From NCBI GenBank assembly GCA_937899905.1, contig CALCCF010000099.1:1-64000 (forward strand): DNA of 64,000 nt, in the 5' to 3' direction. Below are positions 27,523 through 36,125 of this stretch, piece after piece. This DNA is from an uncultured Phycisphaeraceae bacterium. Lineage in GTDB: Bacteria; Planctomycetota; Phycisphaerae; Phycisphaerales; UBA1924. Positions within the stretch are counted from its first letter, which is position 1; every line of letters starts with the position of its first letter. Below the pieces are notes generated by a model. That model worked only from the letters and a program-made list of their open reading frames with translations. It was not told the DNA's origin and did not search any database. The position numbers and the translations under genes were made by a program.

Positions 27523-28192
27523 CCGCTCGTCGAGCGGCTCGAGCACCGTATTGGCCGCGGGCGCGATGGCGTATGGGCTGCTCATCATCGGGCCGTTGGT
27601 CGCCTGGGCCATGTATTGGCCGCCGGCGTTTGTCGTTGTGGGCGTAGCCGTGGCGGGATTCCTGGCCATCGTCGAGGCGGCCCGCCGGCGCGACGTTGGC
27701 GAGGTGGCGAACCGCATCGGGGTGCGACGCGAACGATTCGCACAACTCGCGCGTGCTTCGGGTCTGGCGTGCCCGAGGTGCGGCTATGACCTTGCGGGCG
27801 CAGAGGGCGATCGCTGCCCGGAGTGCGGTGAGGATCTTGAGATCGTCGTGCGGGTCCAGTTGCACTACGAATTCGTCGAGAACGCCGGTCCGGGCATCAG
27901 CCAACGCGATATGCGCGGGCTGTCGGCTCCAGCCGTACGCGCCATGGGGCTGGCTGCGATGCTGCCGGCGATTGTCGTCCCGGCGGGGGTTCTGGCGCAC
28001 AAGGCGTTCGACCGTGGCACTCCGGCCGTGTTTGCGGGCGCGTGCCTGCTCTATATGGTGTTCAGCGCATTGCGCTGGTGGCGACGAAGATTCGATCAGG
28101 ACCTGCCCCGGCAGCGCACCGAAGCCCTGATGAGCACAGCGGCCATCTCGGCTGTCGCTGCCCTCATCTCGCTTGTCGACCTCGCGTTCTAG
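27512..28192 (+). CDS. Membrane protein with CxxCGYDL zinc ribbon
   Basis: A 226-residue protein with two N-terminal transmembrane helices (about 12-33 and 39-56), a zinc ribbon with Cys87, Cys90, Cys102 and Cys105 (CPRCGYDLAG, then CPECG), and two further C-terminal helices. This ribbon variant recurs in planctomycete membrane proteins of unknown function. The start is GTG 27512, inside the end of the previous gene (11-nt overlap). It is the last gene of the unit and stops 15 bp from convergent pyrE. Confidence 0.75.
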   Translation: MAASRSSSGSSTVLAAGAMAYGLLIIGPLVAWAMYWPPAFVVVGVAVAGFLAIVEAARRRDVGEVANRIGVRRERFAQLARASGLACPRCGYDLAGAEGDRCPECGEDLEIVVRVQLHYEFVENAGPGISQRDMRGLSAPAVRAMGLAAMLPAIVVPAGVLAHKAFDRGTPAVFAGACLLYMVFSALRWWRRRFDQDLPRQRTEALMSTAAISAVAALISLVDLAF

Positions 28193-28207
28193 CCGAATCT
28201 GTGCGGC

Positions 28208-28792
28208 CTACTCGTCGACGCCGAGGTCGGTCTTCGTGAACAACGCGTGGAACACGAATCCTGCGGACTCGATGTTCTCGCGCGCACCCTCTTGGCGGTC
28301 GATCGTTGCGATGATGCCGGCGATGGTCGCCCCGGCGGCCTGCAGGTCCTTGGCGGCTTCGAGGGCCTGCCCGCCGCTCGTTGCCACGTCCTCGAACAAC
28401 ACGACCACATCACCCGAATTCAGCTCGCCTTCTACCTGCTTTGCCGTGCCGTAGTCCTTCTTGGCGTTGCGTACAAAGATCGCCGGCAGGCCCATTCGCA
28501 GGGCGCACGCGGTTACGAGGGGGATCCCGCCGAGTTCGGCTCCGGCCAGCCTGTGGGTCATGCCAGCGTGGGGCGTGAGGAGCGATTGGGCCTTCTCGGC
28601 CAGCAGGTCGGCCACCGGTCCGAGAATCTCCGGCCGCGTGCTGAACTTGTACTTGTCGAGGTAGTACGAACTCGTGCGGCCCGATCTCAGCGTGAAGGTG
28701 CCGCGTAGCAGGCAGGCGTCGGCGATCCTGCTGGCGAGTTCGTTCGTATTATGGGAGGGCATCGGACGGGTTGTGGCTTCTGCGGACTCCAT
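28208..28792 (-). CDS. pyrE: Orotate phosphoribosyltransferase
   Basis: Fifth step of UMP synthesis: orotate plus PRPP gives OMP. It has 194 residues, a normal size for PyrE. LRSGRTSSYYLDKYKF (the substrate loop near residues 36-51), the flexible-loop KDYGTAKQVEGE, and the PRPP signature VVVLFEDVATSGG are all present. ATG 28792 is the longest start; ATG 28762 is also possible. No Shine-Dalgarno precedes either one, but TACTGT lies 6 nt before ATG 28792. It is not clustered with other pyrimidine genes. Confidence 0.93.
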   Translation of the reverse strand: MESAEATTRPMPSHNTNELASRIADACLLRGTFTLRSGRTSSYYLDKYKFSTRPEILGPVADLLAEKAQSLLTPHAGMTHRLAGAELGGIPLVTACALRMGLPAIFVRNAKKDYGTAKQVEGELNSGDVVVLFEDVATSGGQALEAAKDLQAAGATIAGIIATIDRQEGARENIESAGFVFHALFTKTDLGVDE

Positions 28793-28798
28793 GTCTGG

Positions 28799-28804
28799 AC
28801 AGTA
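28799..28804 (-). promoter_or_regulatory. Candidate -10 box of pyrE
   Basis: TACTGT on the minus strand ends 6 nt before ATG 28792. It fits the TANNNT-N5-8-start pattern seen at other unit-leading genes. The match to TATAAT is only 3 of 6. Confidence 0.3.
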
Positions 28805-29017
28805 GGGGAACAGACCGCTCGATCCTTGGGTTGCTTCGGCCGACGAATGCCTTCAGCGGGGCGTCGGGCTTCCGCAGCGGGGCTTGGTTCGGTCCAGCTT
28901 TCCGGTAATGATTCGTCCCAATCCGGTGCGACCAGGCTCGGGTAACTTGGCCTCGTCGTGCCACCAAACGCCACGCCCGCCATATCGCGTCCGAGCGTTC
29001 CAAGAGGGCTTCACTCC

Positions 29018-29947
29018 ATGCAGCGAACAACGCGTTCTAACCCGAACTTGACCCTCCCCGGCGTGCTGGCCTGCCTTGCCGGAGCCTCACTCTTGGCCGC
29101 GTCGGTGGCGGCAAGCCCTTTGCCGACCACGATGTCGGGAGCCGCGCAGCAGGAGTCCAACCCCTTCGCCCCCAAGCCACCGAAGGCGCGGCAGCTCCCG
29201 AGCATCCTCGAGCGGGATGATCAGGGCTCGGTCGTCTGGGTCGACGGCGACCCCGCTCGCCACGCGCTGAGACTGATCGGCCTGTCCCAGCGCGTCTCGG
29301 CAGAGGTTGAACAGATCCTGGCAGAGCGCGACCGGCTCTTGCTGCAGGCCGCAGTTGTGAATGCGGACAAGATCGTGCGGGCCTTGCAGGCGCAGCGCGC
29401 CGACAACCAAGCGCAGTACGACGAGTTCGCGCGGGCATTCGGTGCTTCGCTCGGGCCGCTTCGCGGGCGCAACACGATCCCGAACGACTCGCAAGTGCGA
29501 GAGAAGCTTGGTCGCGTCAAGCGAGACGACCTGAGTGCCGTCGTCCGAGAGTACAACCTGGCTCGCGCGGGCGAAGAGCGTGCACGCATGGAGGCCGAAG
29601 CGGCTGCCAAAGGCGAAGAGCTCGCCGAGTTCGTCCTGAGAGAATCGACCATCCTCCAACGCTTCATCGCCAGAGACACGGTGACCGACGCCGCCCGAAT
29701 GCTCGAGGAGCGCCTTGGAGGTGGGGCGGCGCTGGTCTCGGCCCACGACGGGCTCGCGGCCACTCTCGAGTCCGAGGGATACTGGGCAGCGATGTCCGAG
29801 CTGACCGCTGCGCAGCTGGCGGCATTCGTCAACGATCGCACCGGCGTCGAGGTTCGGTTCCCCAGCCCCGAGGGCGACGCCGCGCTCGCGCCGCTGGTTG
29901 GCACGCCTGCGTTCGATCCGCCAGCCGATCCTGGGGGCCAGGGTTAG
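29018..29947 (+). CDS. Hypothetical secreted helical protein
   Basis: Unrecognised 309-residue protein. ATG 29018 follows AAGAGGG and gives a signal peptide ending near ASVAASP (about residue 33). The mature part is strongly helical with heptad-like Ala/Leu/Glu patterns (RVSAEVEQILAERDRLLLQ, REKLGRVKRDDL), suggesting a coiled coil. An in-frame ATG at 28958 would precede the signal peptide with a non-signal stretch and is rejected. A gene for another small secreted helical protein follows 89 bp later. Confidence 0.7.
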   Translation: MQRTTRSNPNLTLPGVLACLAGASLLAASVAASPLPTTMSGAAQQESNPFAPKPPKARQLPSILERDDQGSVVWVDGDPARHALRLIGLSQRVSAEVEQILAERDRLLLQAAVVNADKIVRALQAQRADNQAQYDEFARAFGASLGPLRGRNTIPNDSQVREKLGRVKRDDLSAVVREYNLARAGEERARMEAEAAAKGEELAEFVLRESTILQRFIARDTVTDAARMLEERLGGGAALVSAHDGLAATLESEGYWAAMSELTAAQLAAFVNDRTGVEVRFPSPEGDAALAPLVGTPAFDPPADPGGQG

Positions 29948-30036
29948 CATTACGAAATAGACTGCAAGAGTTGGGCCCACCGGTCGAATCCGCCCGGCGC
30001 GTGCCAAAAGCCAGCATGTCCGAGAAGGGGAGTTCC

Positions 30037-30969
30037 ATGATCCGCACGACACCGAAGAATTTGATGGCGGCCGCGGCCATGCTGTGCCTTATTGCCGCAG
30101 CGCCCTTGAAGGCCCAAGAGGCACCAGCGACCGGGCCGCAGGTCGAGCCCGCCCCGGGGCGGCCCGCGCAGCCGCCGCAGCCTCAGGTGCCACAGTTCGA
30201 GTCGATCTTTGAGGTCGACGCCGAGGGCATCCCGATGGCCCCGGAGACGTGGAACGATCTGGCCGCGTTGGCCGTCAATCCCGAGATATCAGCCGACCAG
30301 CGCGAGGCCATCGAGGCGGGCGTACGTGAGTGGCTTGCGGGTGTGCAGAAGCTCGTCCTCGAGAACCCAGATCTGGCGCTTGAAGCCGCCAAGGGCCTAT
30401 TCGCGGATGTCGACATCGACGCCCGCGCTGAGCTGGCCCACGCATCGGAGGTCATGAAGACGCTCAGCGCCGTCTCGAACCTTTCCTCGAGCCTGTCGAA
30501 CGCCGGCATCGTGACGAACGAGCAGGCCCAGCTCAACCGCCGCATCGTGCAGGAGTACGTCCGGGCCCGCAGCACGGCGCTCAGCGATCGCGTGATGGGA
30601 TCCGGCGGTGAGCCCGCCGAGCAGCAGCGCGAGATGCAGGTCATGATGGCCCGCGTGACGATGACCAGCCTGACCGATGACGCGATGCGGATGTTCCGCT
30701 CGGTCGCCGTCCGCGGCGCTCCCTTCGCCCGAGCGGCGCTCGAGGACAGCGGCATGGATGCTTCCGCCTACTCGACGCACCTTGAAGCGATCCAGAACGC
30801 CGATTCGGATGACGCCAAGGTCGAGGCGATGGTCGCACTCATGGACTCGATCCCTACGCGTGAGCTCTTCCAGTTCGCCGGTTCTCTGGGTCCCAAGCTG
30901 CCGCCGGTTGACCTCCCGCAGATCGCGATGATCGGCACGGCGACCGCCGAGAACGCCGGCGACGGCTGA
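30037..30969 (+). CDS. Hypothetical secreted helical protein
   Basis: Unrecognised 310-residue protein. ATG 30037 is preceded by AAGGGG at 7-12 nt. The signal peptide ends near APLKAQ (about residue 27), and a Pro/Gln-rich linker (about 28-50) precedes a helical body in which NPEISADQREAIEAG and NADSDDAKVEAMVALMD stand out. No known motif was seen. It shares with the upstream gene the layout of signal peptide, linker and helical domain, without clear sequence similarity. Confidence 0.7.
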   Translation: MIRTTPKNLMAAAAMLCLIAAAPLKAQEAPATGPQVEPAPGRPAQPPQPQVPQFESIFEVDAEGIPMAPETWNDLAALAVNPEISADQREAIEAGVREWLAGVQKLVLENPDLALEAAKGLFADVDIDARAELAHASEVMKTLSAVSNLSSSLSNAGIVTNEQAQLNRRIVQEYVRARSTALSDRVMGSGGEPAEQQREMQVMMARVTMTSLTDDAMRMFRSVAVRGAPFARAALEDSGMDASAYSTHLEAIQNADSDDAKVEAMVALMDSIPTRELFQFAGSLGPKLPPVDLPQIAMIGTATAENAGDG

Positions 30970-31019
30970 TCGCCCCAGGCCGGAGCGTGGAACCGGGGCG
31001 CGTCGTGGCGCTGTCTCCC

Positions 31020-31025
31020 TAGACT
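31020..31025 (+). promoter_or_regulatory. Candidate -10 box of metG
   Basis: TAGACT ends 5 nt before the metG ATG, and no Shine-Dalgarno is present. This predicts a leaderless or nearly leaderless mRNA. Confidence 0.4.
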
Positions 31026-31030
31026 GCCTC

Positions 31031-32626
31031 ATGCCCACGTTCTACGTCACCACGCCCATCTACTACGTCAACGATCGCCCACACATCGGCCATTGCTATA
31101 CCACGCTCCTGGCCGATGTGATCGCGCGCTTCCATCGCCTCAAGGGCGACGACGTGCTCATGCTCACCGGCACAGACGAGCACGCCGAGAAGGTCATCAC
31201 CCGCGCGACCGAGGCTGGTGTGACGCCGCAAGAGTGGGCCGATCGCAACGCTCAGGCCTTCCGCGAAGCCTTCGAATTTATGGGCTTCTCGCAGGACGAC
31301 TTCGTTCGCACCAGCGAGGACCGCCACAAGACTCGGGCGAGCGGCTACATCCAGAAGCTGGTCGACAGCGGCGACATCTATCTCGGTGACTACGAGGGTT
31401 GGTACGACCCGGGCCAAGAGGAGTACGTCACCGAGTCGGTCGCCAAGGCCCACGACTACACCAGCCCCGTCAGCGGCAAACCGCTGGAAAAGCGCAATGA
31501 GAAGAACTACTTCTTCAGGCTCTCGGCTTTCGAGGAGAGGCTGCGCACGTACATCGAGGACCACCCGAGATTTGTTCTGCCCGAGGCGCGACGAAACGAG
31601 GTGCTGGGTCGTCTGAGGCAGGGCTTGCAGGACGTGCCGGTCAGCCGAGCGGTGCGGGATGCTGATGGTGCCGACTGGGGCATTCGCATGCCCAACGACC
31701 CGGACCATCGCGTGTACGTGTGGATCGAGGCGCTCTGCAACTACCTCACGGTGGTCGACACCGACGATCGGCGCAAGTACTGGCCCGCCTCGATTCACCT
31801 GCTCGCAAAGGACATCCTCTGGTTCCACGCGGTCGTTTGGCCCGCGATGCTGATGGCACTCGACGAGCCGCTGCCCGGCTGCGTGTACGCGCACGCGTAC
31901 TTCGTGGCCGAGGGGCGCAAGATGTCTAAGAGTCTGGGCAACTTCATCGAGATCGACCAGCTCCGCGCCTACGGCGATCGGTTCTCGGTCGATGCGGTTC
32001 GGTGGTACCTGGCGACGCAAGGGCCGCTGGGTTCCACCGACGCCGACTTCGCCCACTCGAACTTCGTCGAGGTCTACAACGCCGAGCTCGCCAACGGCCT
32101 TGGAAATTGTGCGAGCCGCGTGGTCAACATGATCCACAAGTACTTCGACGGTGAGCTGCCCGAGGCTCGCGACGCCACCGTGCATGCCGGCGTTGATTGG
32201 CCCTCGCTCACGGGCGGTCATGTCGAACAGGCTGAGGTCTGCTTCAGCCGGGCTGACCTCCACGGCGCGGGGCACCAGGGCCTGGCCATTGTCACGGCGA
32301 TCGATGGGTACATCAACACGACCGAGCCGTTTCGCCTGGCGAAGCGCATCGAAGGCCCCGATGACCCCGGGCGTGGCGACTTAGCGCTGATCTTGTTCAA
32401 CTGCGCCGAGGCGTTGCGCATCGCGGCGATGCTGTTACTGCCCTTCATGCCGAGCAAGGCGGCCGCCGTGCTGGAGATGCTCGGCGCGAGCGCGCCTGGT
32501 GATGGCGGGCTGAACGAGCACGCGAAGTGGCGCGGCCCGCAGGGCCTCAAGCCCGGAACACCAGTTGCCAAGGGCCCTGGCCTGTTCATGCGTGCCGAGG
32601 CCGACGAGCCCGCGCCAACGGCCTGA
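31031..32626 (+). CDS. metG: Methionyl-tRNA synthetase
   Basis: Class I aminoacyl-tRNA synthetase that charges tRNA-Met. It has 531 residues, the short form without the C-terminal EMAP/tRNA-binding domain. The HIGH motif is PHIGH (near residue 18-21) after FYVTTPIYYVND, and KMSKS is EGRKMSKSLGNF (near 297-302). The connective-peptide region that holds zinc knuckles in many MetRS reads YEGWYDPGQEEYVTE and contains no cysteine, so this is a zinc-free variant. The start ATG 31031 has no Shine-Dalgarno. The next gene begins 14 bp downstream and is probably cotranscribed. Confidence 0.96.
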   Translation: MPTFYVTTPIYYVNDRPHIGHCYTTLLADVIARFHRLKGDDVLMLTGTDEHAEKVITRATEAGVTPQEWADRNAQAFREAFEFMGFSQDDFVRTSEDRHKTRASGYIQKLVDSGDIYLGDYEGWYDPGQEEYVTESVAKAHDYTSPVSGKPLEKRNEKNYFFRLSAFEERLRTYIEDHPRFVLPEARRNEVLGRLRQGLQDVPVSRAVRDADGADWGIRMPNDPDHRVYVWIEALCNYLTVVDTDDRRKYWPASIHLLAKDILWFHAVVWPAMLMALDEPLPGCVYAHAYFVAEGRKMSKSLGNFIEIDQLRAYGDRFSVDAVRWYLATQGPLGSTDADFAHSNFVEVYNAELANGLGNCASRVVNMIHKYFDGELPEARDATVHAGVDWPSLTGGHVEQAEVCFSRADLHGAGHQGLAIVTAIDGYINTTEPFRLAKRIEGPDDPGRGDLALILFNCAEALRIAAMLLLPFMPSKAAAVLEMLGASAPGDGGLNEHAKWRGPQGLKPGTPVAKGPGLFMRAEADEPAPTA

Positions 32627-32640
32627 GGAGAGTTCGATCT

Positions 32641-33183
32641 GTGCCTGGAGTCCCGGTCTTCCGATTCCGATCGCCGATGCACGCGGTCGCGGTGCGCGAT
32701 TATTTTGTGCAGAACGGCGTGCCCGCACAGGTCGTCGGCGGGAACACCGATGCCGCGGCGATGTGGGGCCGCCACGGCGGAGCATACGAGGTGGTGCTCG
32801 GATCGAGCGCCGACGGCGATCTCGCGGCGCTGCTCTTCGAGCAGTTCCGAAGCGAGCCGGCCGAGTACGAAGATGGGCTCGATGATCAGGCCGTGCCAGA
32901 CCTCGGTGTGCTCGATCCGTCGATGGCGCCCCCTTGCCCGATGTGCGGCGTGATGCTGCCACTCGATGCATCAGTGACCGCGTGCCCGAGCTGCCAGGCC
33001 GAGGTCGATGTTGCGGCGCTCATCGTCGATCGACACGGCCCTGAGGCCCTCGCACCCTGCTATGACGCGATGCCGTCATCGGACGAGTTGCTCGCCATGG
33101 ACGGACAGCCCGAGCCATGTCGCACGTGTGGAGGGCCGCTCGATGAGCGTCGCTCGTGCACGTGGTGTGGGCGCCGCGCTTGA
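32641..33183 (+). CDS. DUF2007-like protein with two zinc ribbons
   Basis: A 180-residue soluble protein. The first 70 residues (VPVFRFRSPMHAVAVRDYF, then NGVPAQVVG) match the DUF2007 pattern, a ferredoxin-like domain of unknown function. Two Cys4 ribbons follow: CPMCG with CPSC about 20 residues later, and CRTCGG with CTWCG at the C-terminus. The start is GTG 32641 behind GAGGAGA. It lies 14 bp after metG. No catalytic site is visible; it may sense a ligand or partner. Confidence 0.72.
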   Translation: MPGVPVFRFRSPMHAVAVRDYFVQNGVPAQVVGGNTDAAAMWGRHGGAYEVVLGSSADGDLAALLFEQFRSEPAEYEDGLDDQAVPDLGVLDPSMAPPCPMCGVMLPLDASVTACPSCQAEVDVAALIVDRHGPEALAPCYDAMPSSDELLAMDGQPEPCRTCGGPLDERRSCTWCGRRA

Positions 33184-33186
33184 CGC

Positions 33187-33690
33187 TCAGGCAACCGGCT
33201 CCGGCTCGTAGCGATGCAGCTCGAGCGTGTTGCCGGTGCCCGCGGTGCACGGCCAAGGCACGTCAACTACGGCCATATGGCCGGTTTGCAGCGCTGGCCC
33301 TGGCATGCAGCAGCTGGCGCTGGGGCCATGCGAGAGTACCGAGAGCACCGCGGTCATCGTCGGGTTGTGGCCCACGATCGCCATCTGCTCGCCATTGCTG
33401 AATCGCTCGATCACGCCGAGCGCCGTGCTCGCGTGGCAGGCAGGCAAGAGATCGTCTACAGACATGATGCCAAGGCCGAGCTCGTCGGCGATGGACTGGG
33501 CGGTCTGCATGGTGCGGATTGCCGGGCTGGCGAGGAGGCGTCGAGGTCGCTCGGTGGCATCGAGGGCGCCGAGAATACTGGCGAGGTAACGAGCCTGCAA
33601 TCGCCCCTTCTTGGTCAGCGTGCGATCGAGATCTCGGCCGGACAGTGCGTGTGGCTGGGCTTCGCCATGCCGACAAATGTAGACGAGCAT
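33187..33690 (-). CDS. sixA: SixA-type phosphohistidine phosphatase
   Basis: Histidine phosphatase superfamily, 167 residues. The catalytic RHG lies at residues 7-9 (YICRHGEAQPHA), the second histidine is in IVGHNPT, and SPAIRTMQTAQ is the usual third block. SixA proteins remove phosphate from phosphohistidine on histidine-containing phosphotransfer domains. The Met at 33690 is chosen because the extra 48 residues upstream look like antisense sequence; GGAG lies 7 nt upstream of it. The gene is convergent with the zinc-ribbon gene (3 bp apart). Confidence 0.88.
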   Translation of the reverse strand: MLVYICRHGEAQPHALSGRDLDRTLTKKGRLQARYLASILGALDATERPRRLLASPAIRTMQTAQSIADELGLGIMSVDDLLPACHASTALGVIERFSNGEQMAIVGHNPTMTAVLSVLSHGPSASCCMPGPALQTGHMAVVDVPWPCTAGTGNTLELHRYEPEPVA

Positions 33691-33890
33691 CAAACGACTC
33701 CGGGCTGGGGCCCTCGCGTGCCCCAAGGTTGTACTCTCGCCGAAAGCGGAACCCGATTCAATACCAAACTTCTGCCGAATACAGCCGTTTCTGTCGCATG
33801 CGGTGGAAAACTCCAAGGGGAACCGCGGTTGCACTCATCGGCAATATGGGCGAATATGGAGGAGCGGCGAACGCCGCGAGGAGGCACAGG

Positions 33891-36038
33891 ATGCGGAATC
33901 ACGGAGCGAGCAAGGCGGCAATGTGGTCGGCGATGGGCGCGAGCATGCTGCTCGCACGAGCGGGCCTGGCGGGCCCGGGCGTCGCCGAGCACGCACTGGT
34001 CGTGGTCGATCCATCCTCCATCGAGGCGATGTGGGCGGCCAACGAGTACATCACCGCACGCGGAATCCCGGAGACGGCGGTGCTCTACATGACGCCCGAG
34101 GCCGCCAACTTCACCAACTTCCGCAACCGCCAGATCGTCGCGCTCTTCGGAGCGCTCGACGGCCGCGGCATCGCCGACCGCGTGGATTACGTGATCGTGG
34201 CGCCGCCATCGGAGTACCGCATGGCCGCGACGGCTTCGGTCAGCGACGCGTGCAGCCCGGTCAACAACTTCGGTATCTCTAGCGCCTACACGATGGCCTT
34301 CTACGCCGACGATGTTCTCGCCGGCGACTTCACGGTCACACGCTCCCAGCCGTTCCACCGGCCGTCCGGCGAGCCTCGCGCGTTCGACAGCGAGATCGCA
34401 TACCTCGCGGGCAACCCGAGCGCTTCGTCATTCGCGCGCCAGTCGTTCATCGGTGGCGTGCTGGGCTGGACCGGCCAGCGCGGTAACACGATCGAGGAAG
34501 TGCTCGACATGATCGATGACTCGGTCGCCGCAGATGGCGTCTCGCCCGGTGGTGCGGCAGATACGTACTACTTCATGAACACCACCGACGCCGCGCGCAA
34601 CGTGCGTCGGCCCCAATTTGCTGCGGTCATCGCCGACCTGAACGCCAAAGGCACCAGCGCTGTCCAACTCGACGGCCAGGTGCCCGGTGGAGGCGTGACG
34701 GCCGCCGGTATCTTGACCGGCGTACCGAACCCGCCCATCGACTCGGGCGATTTCATGTTCGGCCCCGCAGCGTTCGCCGACCATTTGACGAGCTTCGCGG
34801 GCCACTTCGGCACCGCGAGCCAGACCAAGATGAGCCGATGGATCGCGAAGGGCGCTGTTGGTAGTTCCGGCACCGTCGAAGAGCCGTGCAACTACACGGG
34901 CAAGTTTCCCCACGCGAGGTTCCACTACTTCTACGACCAGGGCGCCACGATGGGCGAGGCCTATCTGCGCAGCATCGGGTTCGTGCCCTTCCAGGTCCAG
35001 TTCATCGGCGATCCGCTCGCTCGACCGTTCACGCACATCCCGAGCGTCACGGCTCCGGGACTCGGCGCCTCGGTGAGCGGAGTCGTCGAGTTCACGCCCG
35101 AGGGCTCAACGACAAAGCCGGGGGCCCAAGTGTCGCGATTCCTCGTCATGGCCAACGGCGTCACGCTCGGCGAGGTCGATGCCGGCGATGCCTTCTCGCT
35201 CGATACGACGCAGCTGCCCGATGGGCTCAATGAGATCCGTGTCATCGGCTACGACAATACCGACCTCGAAAGCCGCGGCAGCCTTACGCGTTTGATCGAC
35301 GTCGACAACCTCGGCCTCATCGCAACGATCGAGGTCAGCGGCCTCGAAGCCCTTGACGAGGCGATCAGCGTGACCCTCGAGTCTCCGGGTGCCGCCGAAA
35401 TCCATCTGGTGCGCGGCGGGCAGGTGCTGGGCGCTGTCCAGGGCGACTCGGGCACCGTGGACCTCTTCGGCGTGAACCTCGGCCCGGGCGAGGTCGAGTT
35501 CTGGGGCGTTGCGTACTACGCCGACGGCCGAGTTGTGCGCACGAACGAGGTCAAGGACGTCGACATCGAATTCCGTTCCGCACTCCCTGCGGCGAGCGCG
35601 CCGGTGGCCTACGACCACACCCGCCGCGTCGTCCCAGGACAGACGCTGCTCGTCGACCTGCCCGCCGGCCACGATGCCGATCCGGCCGATGTCACGTACG
35701 CCATCACCTCATCTCCCGCGTCTGGCGCCGAAGTCCTGTGGCAGGACGGCAAGGCGTTCGCGCTCGTGCGTATTGATGACGATCCTGCGGCCGTCGACAG
35801 CCTCGAATTTGAGGTGACGACGCCCGCGGGTAGCGATCGCGGCGTCGTTCGTTTCGAGTTACCGGGCTCGGATTGCCGGGCCGATCTCGACGGCGACGGC
35901 TCGCTGACCATCTTCGATTTCCTCGCATTCCAGAACCTGTTCGATTCGGGAGACCCCGCAGCCGACTTCGACGGCGACGGCGCGCTCACGATCTTCGACT
36001 TCCTGGCATTCCAGAACGAGTTTGACGCGGGCTGCTGA
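33891..36038 (+). CDS. Secreted protein, TIGR03790-like, with GC-type dockerin tail
   Basis: A 715-residue exported protein. ATG 33891 follows GAGGAGGCACAGG. A signal peptide ends around residue 28. Residues 30-400 (AEHALVVVDPSSIEAMWAA, YITARGIPETAVLYM) resemble the TIGR03790 family, planctomycete and verrucomicrobial secreted proteins whose function is unknown. Two or three beta-sandwich-like segments follow (about 400-655), then CRADLDGDGS and the paired dockerin-like repeat ending exactly Ala-Gly-Cys at the C-terminus. That makes it the cleanest GC-terminated member in the window. The family assignment is from memory of the pattern and is less certain than the tail. Confidence 0.78.
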   Translation: MRNHGASKAAMWSAMGASMLLARAGLAGPGVAEHALVVVDPSSIEAMWAANEYITARGIPETAVLYMTPEAANFTNFRNRQIVALFGALDGRGIADRVDYVIVAPPSEYRMAATASVSDACSPVNNFGISSAYTMAFYADDVLAGDFTVTRSQPFHRPSGEPRAFDSEIAYLAGNPSASSFARQSFIGGVLGWTGQRGNTIEEVLDMIDDSVAADGVSPGGAADTYYFMNTTDAARNVRRPQFAAVIADLNAKGTSAVQLDGQVPGGGVTAAGILTGVPNPPIDSGDFMFGPAAFADHLTSFAGHFGTASQTKMSRWIAKGAVGSSGTVEEPCNYTGKFPHARFHYFYDQGATMGEAYLRSIGFVPFQVQFIGDPLARPFTHIPSVTAPGLGASVSGVVEFTPEGSTTKPGAQVSRFLVMANGVTLGEVDAGDAFSLDTTQLPDGLNEIRVIGYDNTDLESRGSLTRLIDVDNLGLIATIEVSGLEALDEAISVTLESPGAAEIHLVRGGQVLGAVQGDSGTVDLFGVNLGPGEVEFWGVAYYADGRVVRTNEVKDVDIEFRSALPAASAPVAYDHTRRVVPGQTLLVDLPAGHDADPADVTYAITSSPASGAEVLWQDGKAFALVRIDDDPAAVDSLEFEVTTPAGSDRGVVRFELPGSDCRADLDGDGSLTIFDFLAFQNLFDSGDPAADFDGDGALTIFDFLAFQNEFDAGC
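35874..36035 (+). repeat. Paired dockerin-like repeat, copy 2
   Basis: Two EF-hand-type units DxDGDG(S/A)LTIFDFLAFQN(L/E)FD, preceded by Cys-Arg-Ala and ending Ala-Gly-Cys as the last residues of the protein. Confidence 0.85.
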
Positions 36039-36125
36039 TCGGGCTCCGTTCGATCGCGTCTTTCCGAATTCGCAAACGAACACGCGTGTGGCGCTGTACG
36101 CTCTTGCAACACAGGAGGGAATGCC

